Shown here: positions 46,946-57,150 of the stretch, piece after piece
How positions within the stretch are numbered: the stretch's first letter is position 1
Layout: each line of letters starts with the position of its first letter
Origin: Cyclina sinensis
Lineage: Eukaryota; Mollusca; Bivalvia; Venerida; Veneridae
Length of the DNA stretch: 64,000 bases
Assembly (NCBI GenBank): GCA_012932295.1
Contig: JAAONU010000003.1
Span: 26,832,361 to 26,896,360 of the forward strand
Direction: 5' to 3'
Position numbers and translations under genes: made by a program
Notes under the pieces: model-generated
Databases searched by the model: none
Told to the model about the DNA's origin: nothing
Seen by the model: the letters and a program-made list of their open reading frames with translations, nothing else

Positions 46946-48474
46946 CTTGTAAATATGACACCAGCAAATACACTCACAGCTACAATAATCACGACAGAGA
47001 AAAAAACGAAGAAAATTCTGTCAAGTACTGCACTCACATCTTTCCAAGAGACTTTTTCTTTTCTCTCCAAGCTCTCCCCCACTGAACGATGTTTTCGTGT
47101 ATCAAATTTGTCGTTTTTCTTACAACTTTCTTCTGTCATATAAATGGGATTTCTTCCAGAATCGACTGAAGTACCTTTATTCCTTCGATATTCGTTTTCA
47201 AGTGAAAATGGTCCATTTTTGTACCCCTCACGGTACGCTTCTGTGCCTTGTCTGCGATATTTAAAACGTTTCCTTTTATTTCTCAAAAAGTTACACCTCA
47301 GACAAGTCACAACAGATGTCCAGCACGTGCTTACTTTTTGAGTATTGTCATTATGGTAAATGTGCATGTTGAAAATTGTACTTAAGGTTATACACATACT
47401 TGTAACCAAAATAGTCAACAGAAAATAACTGAAATAAGACATAGGATTGGATGTTTTTGGTAGATTGTCACCAACGATTGTCAAAAATACTGAAATTGCC
47501 AGGAGTACTGTAATGCTGTATGACATTCTTTCGCCATTATCGTGTGGTATAAGAAATACGAGGTTGTTTAGAAAGGCCAAAAATACAACTGGAATTATAA
47601 CATTGACAATTACGTAATGGGGTTTTCTTGCAAATAGTAGATAAACGTTCACATCTGAAAAATAAGGGTTGGACGCCGATGTCACTGTAGAGTCAATAAA
47701 CCCCCAAGCACCGTTTTCTAAGTAAAATGTCAGTTCAACTTTACTTACGGAAGTTCTGATGTTCACTTCGTTTGGAAAATATCCTTCTGCCATAAAATTT
47801 AAAAAGCATTTGTGTATATCCCACGGATATAAAGTAATGTCTGCGACGCATATGCTTGTTAACTTTTTTAGAGGATAAAAATAAGCCATTCCATCGGCAG
47901 TGAAACGAATTTTCTGCCAGCTTTCAGCTATATTCTCCAGTTGTTCCGCATTATTTGTCAAAATCAAGTTAGGTATCCAGACCGGGTCACTCTCTGTCAG
48001 AATCGTTGCAATACCACCATAATCAGCCGGATTCCATGTCATTATCTCATCGACCCAGTATAAACCAAGAGTAGCCATAAGCTCTAGTTTTTGTTGAACT
48101 TCATCAAACTCTTTTATGTAATTTAAGTAAAATTCAAATTCCACAGCTGTTGGTACTGACTGGTTTATAGACGGTCTTGTGTTCCTGTTATAGTTTGCAA
48201 GTTTGTCTACGAGTAACCTGTTTGTATCATTTATTGTGTGACAACTCAGTAAGCAGAAATTTTGTAGTACGGCTACAAGGCCTAAACCGATGTATGATTT
48301 TATTTGTTTAGTTTGAAGCATCTTTGTAGGAATTTTGAATGTCTGCGTAAACTGAACATGTGGATTCACGTTTGGCTTTCTTGTTAACGCGTCTGCAAGA
48401 TAAAATTGTTTGGTTTCAATACATGCAGACAATTTACATAGTTTTTCATCACTTATATTTGATCTACTCAACAT
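46918..48474 (-). CDS. Nicotinic acetylcholine receptor-like Cys-loop subunit (single exon)
   Basis: An intact 518-codon single-exon ORF for a pentameric ligand-gated ion channel subunit. A hydrophobic signal segment lies at residues 62-79, so translation may start at Met52 (48321), which has a purine at -3. The extracellular domain has WNPADYGG (~147-154) and DPVWIPNL (~163-170) in the loop positions of nicotinic subunits. The canonical Cys loop C209-x13-C223 contains the YPWD core. TM1 is ~285-309, TM2 ~316-334 with GERMSYSITVLLAISVFLTI, TM3 ~347-370, then a basic ~110-residue cytoplasmic loop and TM4 ~485-508. A Glu before TM2 fits cation selectivity. The vicinal Cys pair that marks agonist-binding alpha subunits is missing from loop C. 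I call it a non-alpha-type nicotinic-like subunit; ligand unknown. Intronless receptor genes of this kind are numerous in bivalves. Confidence 0.92.
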   Translation of the reverse strand: MLSRSNISDEKLCKLSACIETKQFYLADALTRKPNVNPHVQFTQTFKIPTKMLQTKQIKSYIGLGLVAVLQNFCLLSCHTINDTNRLLVDKLANYNRNTRPSINQSVPTAVEFEFYLNYIKEFDEVQQKLELMATLGLYWVDEIMTWNPADYGGIATILTESDPVWIPNLILTNNAEQLENIAESWQKIRFTADGMAYFYPLKKLTSICVADITLYPWDIHKCFLNFMAEGYFPNEVNIRTSVSKVELTFYLENGAWGFIDSTVTSASNPYFSDVNVYLLFARKPHYVIVNVIIPVVFLAFLNNLVFLIPHDNGERMSYSITVLLAISVFLTIVGDNLPKTSNPMSYFSYFLLTILVTSMCITLSTIFNMHIYHNDNTQKVSTCWTSVVTCLRCNFLRNKRKRFKYRRQGTEAYREGYKNGPFSLENEYRRNKGTSVDSGRNPIYMTEESCKKNDKFDTRKHRSVGESLERKEKVSWKDVSAVLDRIFFVFFSVVIIVAVSVFAGVIFTSERQTLPSE

Positions 48475-48984
48475 ACAGAGATACAGTTTTCAATAGAAAG
48501 CCACTCTTGAAAAATCGTTGTTAAATGTCCACAGTTTCTAAAGAAATTTTTTTTTCATATAGTTTTCCCATCTGAATACAATGTGTATAGTTACCTTGTT
48601 TTGTATTTTAAATAATACACGAATCTCCAAGTCAATTAAAACACTTTTTCGTACCACCAAACACTTTTAATGTCACTTTTGTTGAATATGAACAAATGAT
48701 CGTACGATTTTGAAACAGAGTATTTTACCACTGCAGAGAAGTTTGTTTGTATTGTCTCTTGATTTACGCTTTAAACAGATCATATGTTTAAATTATAGAA
48801 TCAATTTACCACTAAGTGGTTTCAATCCTAGCCAAACACAACTTATTTATACAGCTTAATTAATCTAGTCACCTAATATATATTAATTTTTACAAGATAC
48901 AAGCCGTAGGAGCCCGTCCTTTGTTAGTTAAATAAGAGTCACTGCAGGGTCGCTACCTCAAGCATGTTAAGTTCATATTTGTTT

Positions 48985-49365
48985 TTAGCTCACCTGTCAC
49001 ATAGTGACATGGTGAGCTTTTCTGATCCCGTGATGTTCGTCGTCCGTCCGTGCGTGCGTCCGTCAATATTTCCTTCTAATGATAACTTCTCTGAAACTGC
49101 AAGGCCAAATTTTCTTAAACTTGCCTAGGATGAATTTTGCATAAAGCTCTACCAAAGTTGTTCAAAGAATTTAATTCCATGCAAAACTCTGGTTGCTATG
49201 GCAACCAAAAGGAAAAACTTTGAAAATATTCTACTCTGAAACCACAAGGCCTAGAGCTTAGATATTAAGTATGAAGCATCATCAAGTGGACCTCTACCAA
49301 GATTGTTCAAATTATGACCCTGGGGTCAAAACTAGCCCCACCCCTGGGTCACTTGATTTTTTCCT
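48985..49365. repeat. Pearl-like repeat, reversed copy
   Basis: Starts TTTTTAGCTCACCTGTCACA, then CGTCGTCCGTCCGTGCGTGC and GGTTGCTATGGCAACC. This is the complementary-strand form of the family at 18574 and 26186. It breaks off after CTGGGTCACTTGATTTTT near 49361. Only about one core unit is present. Confidence 0.75.
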
Positions 49366-50720
49366 CGCGAAAAATTAACAAGACATGCAATATTTTATTT
49401 TGAGTCTCGGGAGGATGAAAGTTACACATGCAAAAATTTAAATGTTTAATTTCGCCTGTATTTCCTCGAAAGGTTTTTAGTTTTCAGTAGTATATATGTT
49501 CACCTGAAAGAGCGAGACAAGAGATTAAAAAAAATCTCGCCTGTCCAACAGGCGATTCTTGAAGTGGCCCGAACGGATTTCCGTAGTAATCTCAACAAAA
49601 GGCCATTAAATGATCGAAAATCAGCAAAATTACTTTGTCAGGAGTATTTATTGAAGCCAATTATAATATTGTTTTATTAAAATACGCTTATAGTTAAGCT
49701 CGAGTTCGCAATGAAGGACATCAGAATTGAACTTAAAAATAATAAATAATAAATGCCTAAAAGAAAATACGATAACAAAAGAATATGAATTTATAAAATT
49801 TGAATATTATGAAAGCCGAATAGTATCACGTGAAATTGAAATTTATCTGGTTTTTATCACACACGAAATATTGAGTTAACTGTGTCGTAATTAGGAGATA
49901 ATAACTCATAATAACGAGATAACTTTGTCGTAATAACGTGATGCTAAGTCGAAATAATTAGATAAGTATATCGTAAGAACAAAATATCAACTTATCATAA
50001 CGGAATAATTTCCTCGTTAAAACGATTTCTTTTTTATATACACAATACACAATTTTTTATCAACGGGAGAAGATACCGCCATACACGTATAATCAAATAG
50101 GGAAACGTGCATGCCCCCCCCCGATGATTTTGATCGCGATTTTTTTCACATTAAGGCTGATCTGCAATTAAGAATTGAATAACACCAGATATTTAAGTAC
50201 AATACTATATTCAACCGAGTCCTTTAAGATGTAATAAGAAAATATTAAAATATAGCCCTTGAAGTCAAATCAATCTGGCCGTCTAAAGATATGTTAAAGC
50301 CCGCCCGGGCGAGGCAAAATTTCCTTTTGATGATTTTTTAAAAATTATGTTAAAAGAATCAGTTCCCCCTTACCTCTGACTAATCAGTATGTGAGAAATT
50401 TGTCATTACTTGCTGGAAAAAAATGGTTAATGCAGGTATAAAACTTAAAAGCATTGTAAAAGTAATTGTAAAAACTGCAATAATAAATAAAGGAAAGAAA
50501 TTAGAAAATTCTGTCGCGTCACTATGTATGTGCAAAATCGTGATAGTTCTTAAAATAAGAAAAAGTTCTTTTCGTTAATATATATGTAATGAGTACCAAT
50601 ATAACAATGTAAGATTTAATTAAGTGTATATTTTTCACATCTGCAGTTCCCATCATCGCCGAATATCTTGTATACCCATTTTCATATAACAAAGTTAATT
50701 CACTTAAAATTGTTATTTTA
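49366..50720. other. Intergenic AT-rich region
   Basis: Holds a degenerate repeat of GTCGTAATAACGAGATAA-type phrases at about 49860-50035, a C9 run near 50112 and otherwise unremarkable AT-rich DNA. No gene is supported. Confidence 0.45.
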
Positions 50721-50759
50721 GATACTCTAAATATTAAGATGCAGATTGCCGGATGACAC

Positions 50760-51705
50760 TGGTTGCAATACCAAGGATAACGTCATTATTTCACATGCCC
50801 TTAGTAACGTGTTGGACCACCTCTGTTGTCGCATCAAGCTATGGAACGACGTCTCATACACCCAGTAAGACGACTGATGATGTGCTGAGGGATTCGAGCT
50901 CACGTAACGTTCTGGGTGGAGGATCACGTATTCGGACACATTTTCTAAGAATGTCCCAAACATGTTCAGTGGGTGATAAGTCCAGGCTCATCGCTGGCCA
51001 TGGTAAAATACGGATATGTTGCTCTTCCAGGAACTAATTGATAAGTTATGCCCTATGGGCCCAAGCGTTATCATCCTGAGGGATGAATTCTTGGCCATGA
51101 CGTTGAGCAAACGGCACAACATGCGGAACCAACATGTTGTCACGGTAATATTAGCGTGTCACACTGCCATGGCACACATGTAGCTAGGTTCTGGTAGTCA
51201 TAGTGATGCCAGCCCAAACCATAACGGACCAACCCCCATAACGGTCGTGGGCAACCCTAACAGCGTCTGTAAAACTTTCACCTGGGCGACGCCAAACTCT
51301 TCTTCGACCATCACGGAAGTCGATGTTTGATAATGGATTCGTCACTGAAAATCAATGTGACCACTGGTTGATATTCGACCGACGCCGCTGTCTACACTAC
51401 GCCAAGCGTTCATGACAATGCCTTGCTAACAACTGCAAGACCACTTGAGGGCGCCTAGCGTTAAGACCGTCTGAGTGAAGGTGATTTCTGGTTGTTTTTC
51501 TCGAGACATTGACCCCTCTAAGATGTCGAAGGCGTTGTTGAAAGTCTGTGGCCGTCAATGCTCTATTACGGAAAGCTTGATTAACAACATAGCGGTCGTC
51601 TCGGACGTCAGTACATCTTGGACGTCCACTTCTTTGGATATCAGTCTCATCACCAGTTGTTTGATAGCGTGACCACAATCGACATACAACGGACTGTCTT
51701 CATAT
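50760..51705 (-). pseudogene. Tc1-like transposase pseudogene (mariner/Tc1 superfamily)
   Basis: On the minus strand the N-terminal part reads WSRYQTTGDETDIQRSGRPR, the Tc1 helix-turn-helix region. Shifted-frame segments follow: FSDES, GRRRVWRRPGESFTDAV, YGGWSVMVWAGITMTTRT, QDDNAWAH and SPTEHVWD. The three catalytic positions of a DD34E transposase (D, D, E) can all be placed. Several stops and at least one frameshift separate them, so the copy is dead. I see no clear terminal inverted repeats. Confidence 0.85.
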
Positions 51706-51719
51706 TAATATCTTTCAAA

Positions 51720-51870
51720 TTTATTCTTTCATTAGACCAATTTAATGCCATTACATAGCGATTGTGTAATGCTATTACCTAGCGATTGTATAACGCTGTT
51801 ATCAGGCTATTGTGTAATGTCATTTATAATTATTTGACGATTGTGTAATGCCATTGCTAGTGTATATTAA
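51720..51870. repeat. Degenerate ~24-25 bp tandem repeat
   Basis: Four to five units of ATGCCATTACATAGCGATTG plus TGTA follow the Tc1 relic, the fourth enlarged. Confidence 0.6.
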
Positions 51871-52229
51871 CTGGTAAAACGGATAAAGAAAATGTGAATG
51901 TTTTGCATTTATCTACAATCACATGGCTTGACTATGAATATAAATAATTGTCAAGTTAACAATGTGACTTGAGGTATAACAAAATTTAGTTAGAACTGGT
52001 CTAGTTTAAATCAGGCTGTGTGTTTAAACATATTATCTAAATTATGCATGTAAAAAGAGTTTACATGCTAATGTTGATAATACAGAAATAAAAAATAACG
52101 AGATCTAAGAACCAGGTGGTTTTTGAAATGCTTAAGTACTACAAATATAAATATACAGAAATTTGTCAATATATTTTCATTTTTTTCGTTCATAAGCCGT
52201 TGATACGAGATACAATTTCTTGTTTTAAT

Positions 52230-52409
52230 TAGGAAATAGATTTTAAGTTTGAGTGTTCTACTGTCAAATATAGCACAGTGTCGAGTTCAGATGCGTATTA
52301 ATTTAATCACGAAGGCCGTAGGCCTGAGTGATTAAATAATTACGCATCTGAACGAGAAAAGCGTGCTATATTCGACGGTAGAACACAAAAACTTTAAAAT
52401 CTATTTCCA
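52230..52409. repeat. Long imperfect hairpin (arms ~80 bp, loop ~17 nt)
   Basis: The left arm 52230-52310 (GTGTTCTACTGTCAAATATA, GTTCAGATGCGTA, TTTAATCAC) is the inverse of the right arm 52328-52409 (GTGATTAAATAATTACGCAT, CTGAAC, GTGCTATATT, GGTAGAACAC), with roughly 85-90% match. The loop contains GGCCGTAGGCC, itself a small palindrome. It probably represents a foldback element. Confidence 0.75.
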
Positions 52410-52895
52410 TTCTAACACATATGTATAGTTATAAGGGCTCAATTATGTGCACTACTTATCATGCCATTTTTTACGGTTATTGACCCTGACAGGCTATTCC
52501 GATTTCCCCGCTATTCATTGCCCACGTGAAAATGAAAATAACAAGGTTATTATCAGGCAATAATTTACATTTTAACAAATATCTATAATTTTATCATAGA
52601 TGAACATCAAAGAAGATAATTTAGTCCATAACAATATTTCACTTATTAAAATATTTTCAAACAATTTTCGGTTTACAATGACAAATAAGAACAGCCGAAT
52701 GTAGTTTGCAGTGACGTCAGCGGGCGCGCGCGTTTATTCAGCGTGCTCTAATATATATGATTGCTCTAATATATATGAGGCGTTTGGAGAGAAATCATGG
52801 ATTTTTTAGCTCAGTAAAAAATTGACAAAAAATGTGGTTATTTTGGATTTTCACTAGAAATTTTTGGACTAAAGTGTTTGTAAGTATTTATCTTA

Positions 52896-54008
52896 ATGTC
52901 GGACTCAGCAAAAAATACTGAAACACCTAAAACTAGTAAAGAAAACAAGAACAAGAAGAAAAATAAACGACCCGCCACGTCGCCATTATGTGATGACACG
53001 CATGACTCGCAAATCGATTGTGTTAACAGTGAGGGCAGTGTTACCAAAACAGGACAATTGTTAAAGAAACATAAACAAGAAAGTGGACAGTACGATACAC
53101 AAAGCGGACAATTAGTAAGTTTAAATCCAATTTATTTCCAAAATATGGCACAACTACCTCCTTACGGGTTCCCTACATACATAACGAGCCCATCTCAAGC
53201 CCAGATGTATAATATGCCGTCGCCGTCGGCTCCGTCACCAACTCCCCCTTGGGCTATAGAGATTCTTGATGAAATGAAACAAATTAGATTAAAGCTTAAT
53301 GCTGTTGACGAGATTAAAAAAACTGTGAATATGATTCAATCAACCGTTTCAGAACTTGATGGAAAATTCAAGGCGCTTGAAATCCGGGTAGACGCAAATG
53401 AAAAAGCATGTGAGTTTGTTGTGAAACAATTTGAGAGCAACAGAAGTGATATGATACACGTAAAAGATGACATCAAAAAAGTAAAGAAGGTTTGTGATAT
53501 TCTTGAAAATAATTCAGAGGCAATTTCTACAGCCACCGCGGAAATTGATGCGAGAGTTACAGACCTTGAAACTAAGTCAATGCGCGAAAATTTAATATTC
53601 TATGGTATTGCAGAGAAGGGTGACGGTGAAGACTGCATTGAACTTGTTAAAACCGTTATGAAAACAAATCTTGAAATGACAGAAACAGACGTTAACGCTA
53701 TATTAGTGGACCGGGCTCACAGGATAGGCAAGAAAGACGCCAACAAATCCCGTCCAATTGTTGTTAAATTCCATTACCCTCGCGAAAAGGATCTCGTCAG
53801 GAACATATCGTTTGACAAGGCAGACGCCTTGAAAAAGGTTAAACTAGGGATCGGAGCCCAGCTTCCAAGGGCCTTACGAGATGCAAGAAAACCCTGTTAC
53901 CCTGCGATGAAAGATGCTAAAAAGAACGGTAAAACTGTGAAATTTATTGGTGCTAAACTTTATATTGATGGAGAGGAGTATGTTCCTCCGGTAATATCTA
54001 CAAAGTAG
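52896..54008 (+). CDS. Non-LTR retrotransposon ORF1 (nucleic-acid-binding protein)
   Basis: An intact 370-codon ORF. Residues 1-60 are Lys/Ser/Thr-rich and disordered. Around 80-120 the chain is Pro/Tyr/Met-rich. At ~120-230 there is a long heptad-rich coiled coil (MKQIRLKLNAVDEIKK onward). An RRM-like segment opens with RENLIFYGIAE (~232-242), and a C-terminal domain has DRAHRIGKK and RPIVVKFHYPREKDLV. This is the L1/Tx1-type ORF1p plan: trimerising coiled coil, RRM, CTD, which binds element RNA. It is in the same frame as ORF2 and ends in a single TAG at 54006-54008. The 5' end of the element lies somewhere between 52690 and 52895. Confidence 0.88.
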   Translation: MSDSAKNTETPKTSKENKNKKKNKRPATSPLCDDTHDSQIDCVNSEGSVTKTGQLLKKHKQESGQYDTQSGQLVSLNPIYFQNMAQLPPYGFPTYITSPSQAQMYNMPSPSAPSPTPPWAIEILDEMKQIRLKLNAVDEIKKTVNMIQSTVSELDGKFKALEIRVDANEKACEFVVKQFESNRSDMIHVKDDIKKVKKVCDILENNSEAISTATAEIDARVTDLETKSMRENLIFYGIAEKGDGEDCIELVKTVMKTNLEMTETDVNAILVDRAHRIGKKDANKSRPIVVKFHYPREKDLVRNISFDKADALKKVKLGIGAQLPRALRDARKPCYPAMKDAKKNGKTVKFIGAKLYIDGEEYVPPVISTK

Positions 54009-55931
54009 AGAAGTCGTGTAGACAATCAATTAAGTGTTTTAGCGTGGAATATTAATGGACTTAAAAGAAAAATCGTTGAAGAAAAATTCATCTCATATTT
54101 AAAACAACATGATTTGATATTTTTGTGTGAAACCTGGTTATCTAAAAATGATACATCTAATTTTAACATTATTGGATATAATGTTGAACATATTTATGGT
54201 AACAAATCAAAAAATAAATCAAAAGGTCGCTATAGTGGAGGAATATCCTTCTATTATAAGTCTAATTTAAAACAACATGTACAAATTGTTGAAAAACATG
54301 ATTATGGAGTTATATGGGTAAAACTTTCAAAAGTGTTATTTGATTTTGATGAAGATGTATTTTTGTGCCATGTTTATATTCCACCTATTCAATCCAAGGT
54401 TCTTAAGCATATAGATTTTGATTTTTTCGAACAGATAGAGCTTGATGTTATAAAATATAATGACTTGGGTAAAGTATTTGTTTCCGGCGATATGAATAGT
54501 CGGACCTCAGATCTTCCCGACAGATTAGTCTTTGACAAATATTTAGATCAAACTTTATCATTTATAAATACATGTGATGTACCTGTAAGAGCAAATAAGG
54601 ATCGCGTGATTGACAATTATGGGCGACGTTTACTAGAAATATGTCACGCGACAGGACTTTTAATAGCAAACGGCCGAGTTTATAAAGATCGGCATAGGGG
54701 TGAATTTACTTTTTGTGCAAATGGTGGACTATCAACTGTTGATTACTTGCTTTTGAATTTTGAAGACTTTGAATCACTTGCCGATTTTGATATTTTAGAA
54801 TTTAATGAGTACTCGGATCATGCGCCATTGTTATTTAAGTTTTCACGAAAAAATGGTAACAGCGGTCGTAAAATACCAGGTGTTGATAAATTCGAAATCG
54901 AAAATAAACTGGTATGGGATATGGATAAAATACCCCTGTTCAGGTCTTCTATTTTGAATGACCAAGCTGCTATACAGTCATTGGATGACGGAGTGTGCGA
55001 CGAACCGATAGAACACGTGGTACAGCGATTTACTAAATTATTGACACAAAAAGCGTTTAGCGTGTTTGGTAAAGAATCTCGTTGGTTCAAACGTGATTCT
55101 AGTTTTCAGTCTAGTCAAAGGTGGTTTGATACAGACTGTGTTGATGCAAAACGCGAGTTTAAGAGATGGCGCAATACTTTTAACAGAGACAGAACGGATG
55201 AAAATCGAACTCTCTTCGTGAGAGCGCGGTATTGCATTTTTATCGATTATGAAAAATGCTTTGACAAAATTGACAGATCATACCTCTGGCATAAATTACT
55301 GACAGAAAATGTAAGTTCAAAATTAGTAAAGGCTATAAAATCAATGTATATGAAGGTAAAAACATGTGTTAAATACAAGACTTCTTATTCTGACTTCTTC
55401 GAATCGCATATCGGCTTGAAACAAGGGGACCCGAGTTCCCCTCTTCTCTTCATGTTCTTCGTAAACGATATTTTAAGCTATATTAATACTGATCTAGATG
55501 AAATCTTTTCAATCAACGAACTCCAGTTATTTCTAATACTTTTCGCAGACGATCAAGTCCTCTTTGCTAAATCACCAAATACTTTACAGTCGATGATGCT
55601 AGACGTTGAGAGATACTGTCGTCTTTGGGGCTTAAAGATAAATATTTCAAAAACGAAAGCCATGATTTTTGAAAAAGGCAGGCATACACGGCATGACTTT
55701 TATATATATGATACCCCAATTGAATTGGTGGATTCGTTCAAGTATCTAGGCATCACACTGTTAAAAAATGGGAATTGGTATAGAACCCAGAAATTTATCG
55801 CTGAACATGCCTTATTTGCTCTACATAATGTTTTTACTATATTTAATAATATTGAATTGTCCGTTTCTCAGAAATGCAGAATTTTTGATTTTGATGTTGA
55901 GAAAAATACATACAAAAAACAAAATTTTTGA
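54009..55931 (+). pseudogene. Non-LTR retrotransposon ORF2: intact endonuclease, deleted reverse transcriptase
   Basis: The open frame begins directly after the ORF1 TAG. The AP-like endonuclease has WNINGL, CETW, VYIPP, GDMNSR, STVDYLL and SDHAP in order (residues ~12-275), so its catalytic set is complete. After a linker (RWFDTDC.. to FVRARY) the chain jumps straight to reverse-transcriptase motif A, FIDYEKCFDKID, then motif B GLKQGDPSSPLLF and motif C LFADDQVLFA, and FKYLGI. The fingers part of the RT (motifs 0-2, normally a few hundred residues) is missing, an in-frame deletion near 55230. The frame is lost around 55870-55931 by small indels. The first in-frame ATG is inside the endonuclease (GDMNSR). 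The element clade is not certain. Confidence 0.88.
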
Positions 55932-56674
55932 GACGAGTTTTGGGTGTCCGGAAGTCAACAAACCTCTCAGCACTTTATGGTGAATTAGGTCGTTTTCCCT
56001 TTTTTATAATGAGAAAGATTAAAATGATTAAGTATTGGATCAAAATACTTAAACTTGATCAAACAGAGATTGTTAAAAAAGTATATTTAATGCTACAACA
56101 AGATGCTGATTCTGAGAATACATACAATTCAAAAAATTGGGCCTCTTACATTAAAGACATTTTGACAACTCATGGTTTAGCATATATATGGGTCAGCCAA
56201 TTTAATATAGATATACCCTTTGCTCTCATTAAACAAAGAATCATAGATACATTTATGCAGAAATGGTATGCTGATATTAACAACTCCAGTCGTCTACAAA
56301 CTTATAGTATTTTTAAACATGACTTTAAATGTGAAAAGTATTTTGAGTTGATCACAGACAAAAAATATAGAACTGCCCTTACCAAATTTAGAACTTCATC
56401 CCATGATCTATATATAGAATCGGGTAGATATGAAAACATACCAAGAACTGAAAGACTTTGTAAATCTTGTTCAATGAGAAAACCAGAAACAGAGTTTCAT
56501 TTTTTGTTAGTCTGTCCACATTATAGAGATTTACGAAATAAATTTTTTAAACCTTATTACTGCCATTGGCCAACAGTCAATAAATTTGATAGTCTTATGT
56601 CGTCAAAATCAAAGAAAACGATATGTGCTCTGTCTAAATACATCTACTTTGCAAATAGACAACGTATTTTATAA
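55932..56674 (+). pseudogene. ORF2 C-terminal part in a shifted frame, with CCHC zinc knuckle
   Basis: The frame resumes as RRVLGVRKSTNLSALYGELG, the conserved post-thumb segment of such LINEs, and ends with CKSCSMRKPETEFHFLLVC, a C-x2-C-x9-H-x4-C knuckle. It is separated from the preceding ORF by two one-base shifts within ~60 bp, so it belongs to the same dead ORF2. The stop is followed by AT-rich 3' UTR. Confidence 0.85.
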
Positions 56675-57150
56675 TGTTATAAATACTTGTAACAAAATCT
56701 TTTTTAAGCGCTATCTTTGAGTTATAATTTTTTTTTTGTCTCATTAAAGTGTGCATGTATACTTTCAAAGAGAACAGGTCTTAAAAAGAAAAGAAAAATA
56801 AAGTGCATGATACTATCGGTCTGCATGACTTTAGTGTTCTTCATGTTCATGTGATCTTTTACTATAGTTCTACTTAGGAAAATGATAGAACAAGTTAAGT
56901 CAAAACGTTTTAATAAGTGTATATTGTAGGTTGATACCTGTTATTTCTAAAGTATATGCATGCTCATCATGTGAGAAAAAAGAGAGAAAAATACAATATT
57001 GATATTATTCCACATTATTATAATTTGTCTACAGAAAAAAGGATCCATGTTTTCTGACTTCCAAACACTGTATTGATCTCAAATATTGTAGTATATGTTA
57101 TTTGTTATAAGCATTGTACTATGCTTTATGCAAAATAAACTTTTCGTATT
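56675..57150 (+). other. 3' UTR of first LINE
   Basis: A non-coding tail of the plus-strand LINE with AATAAA near 57134 and a TATTCGTAAT-type end. It runs directly into the 3' end of the second, opposite-strand LINE. Confidence 0.55.

Noticed and set aside
55200..55260. An intron in LINE ORF2 instead of a deletion
   Set aside because: No intron is present: the missing RT sequence is simply absent from the DNA and the frame is continuous.
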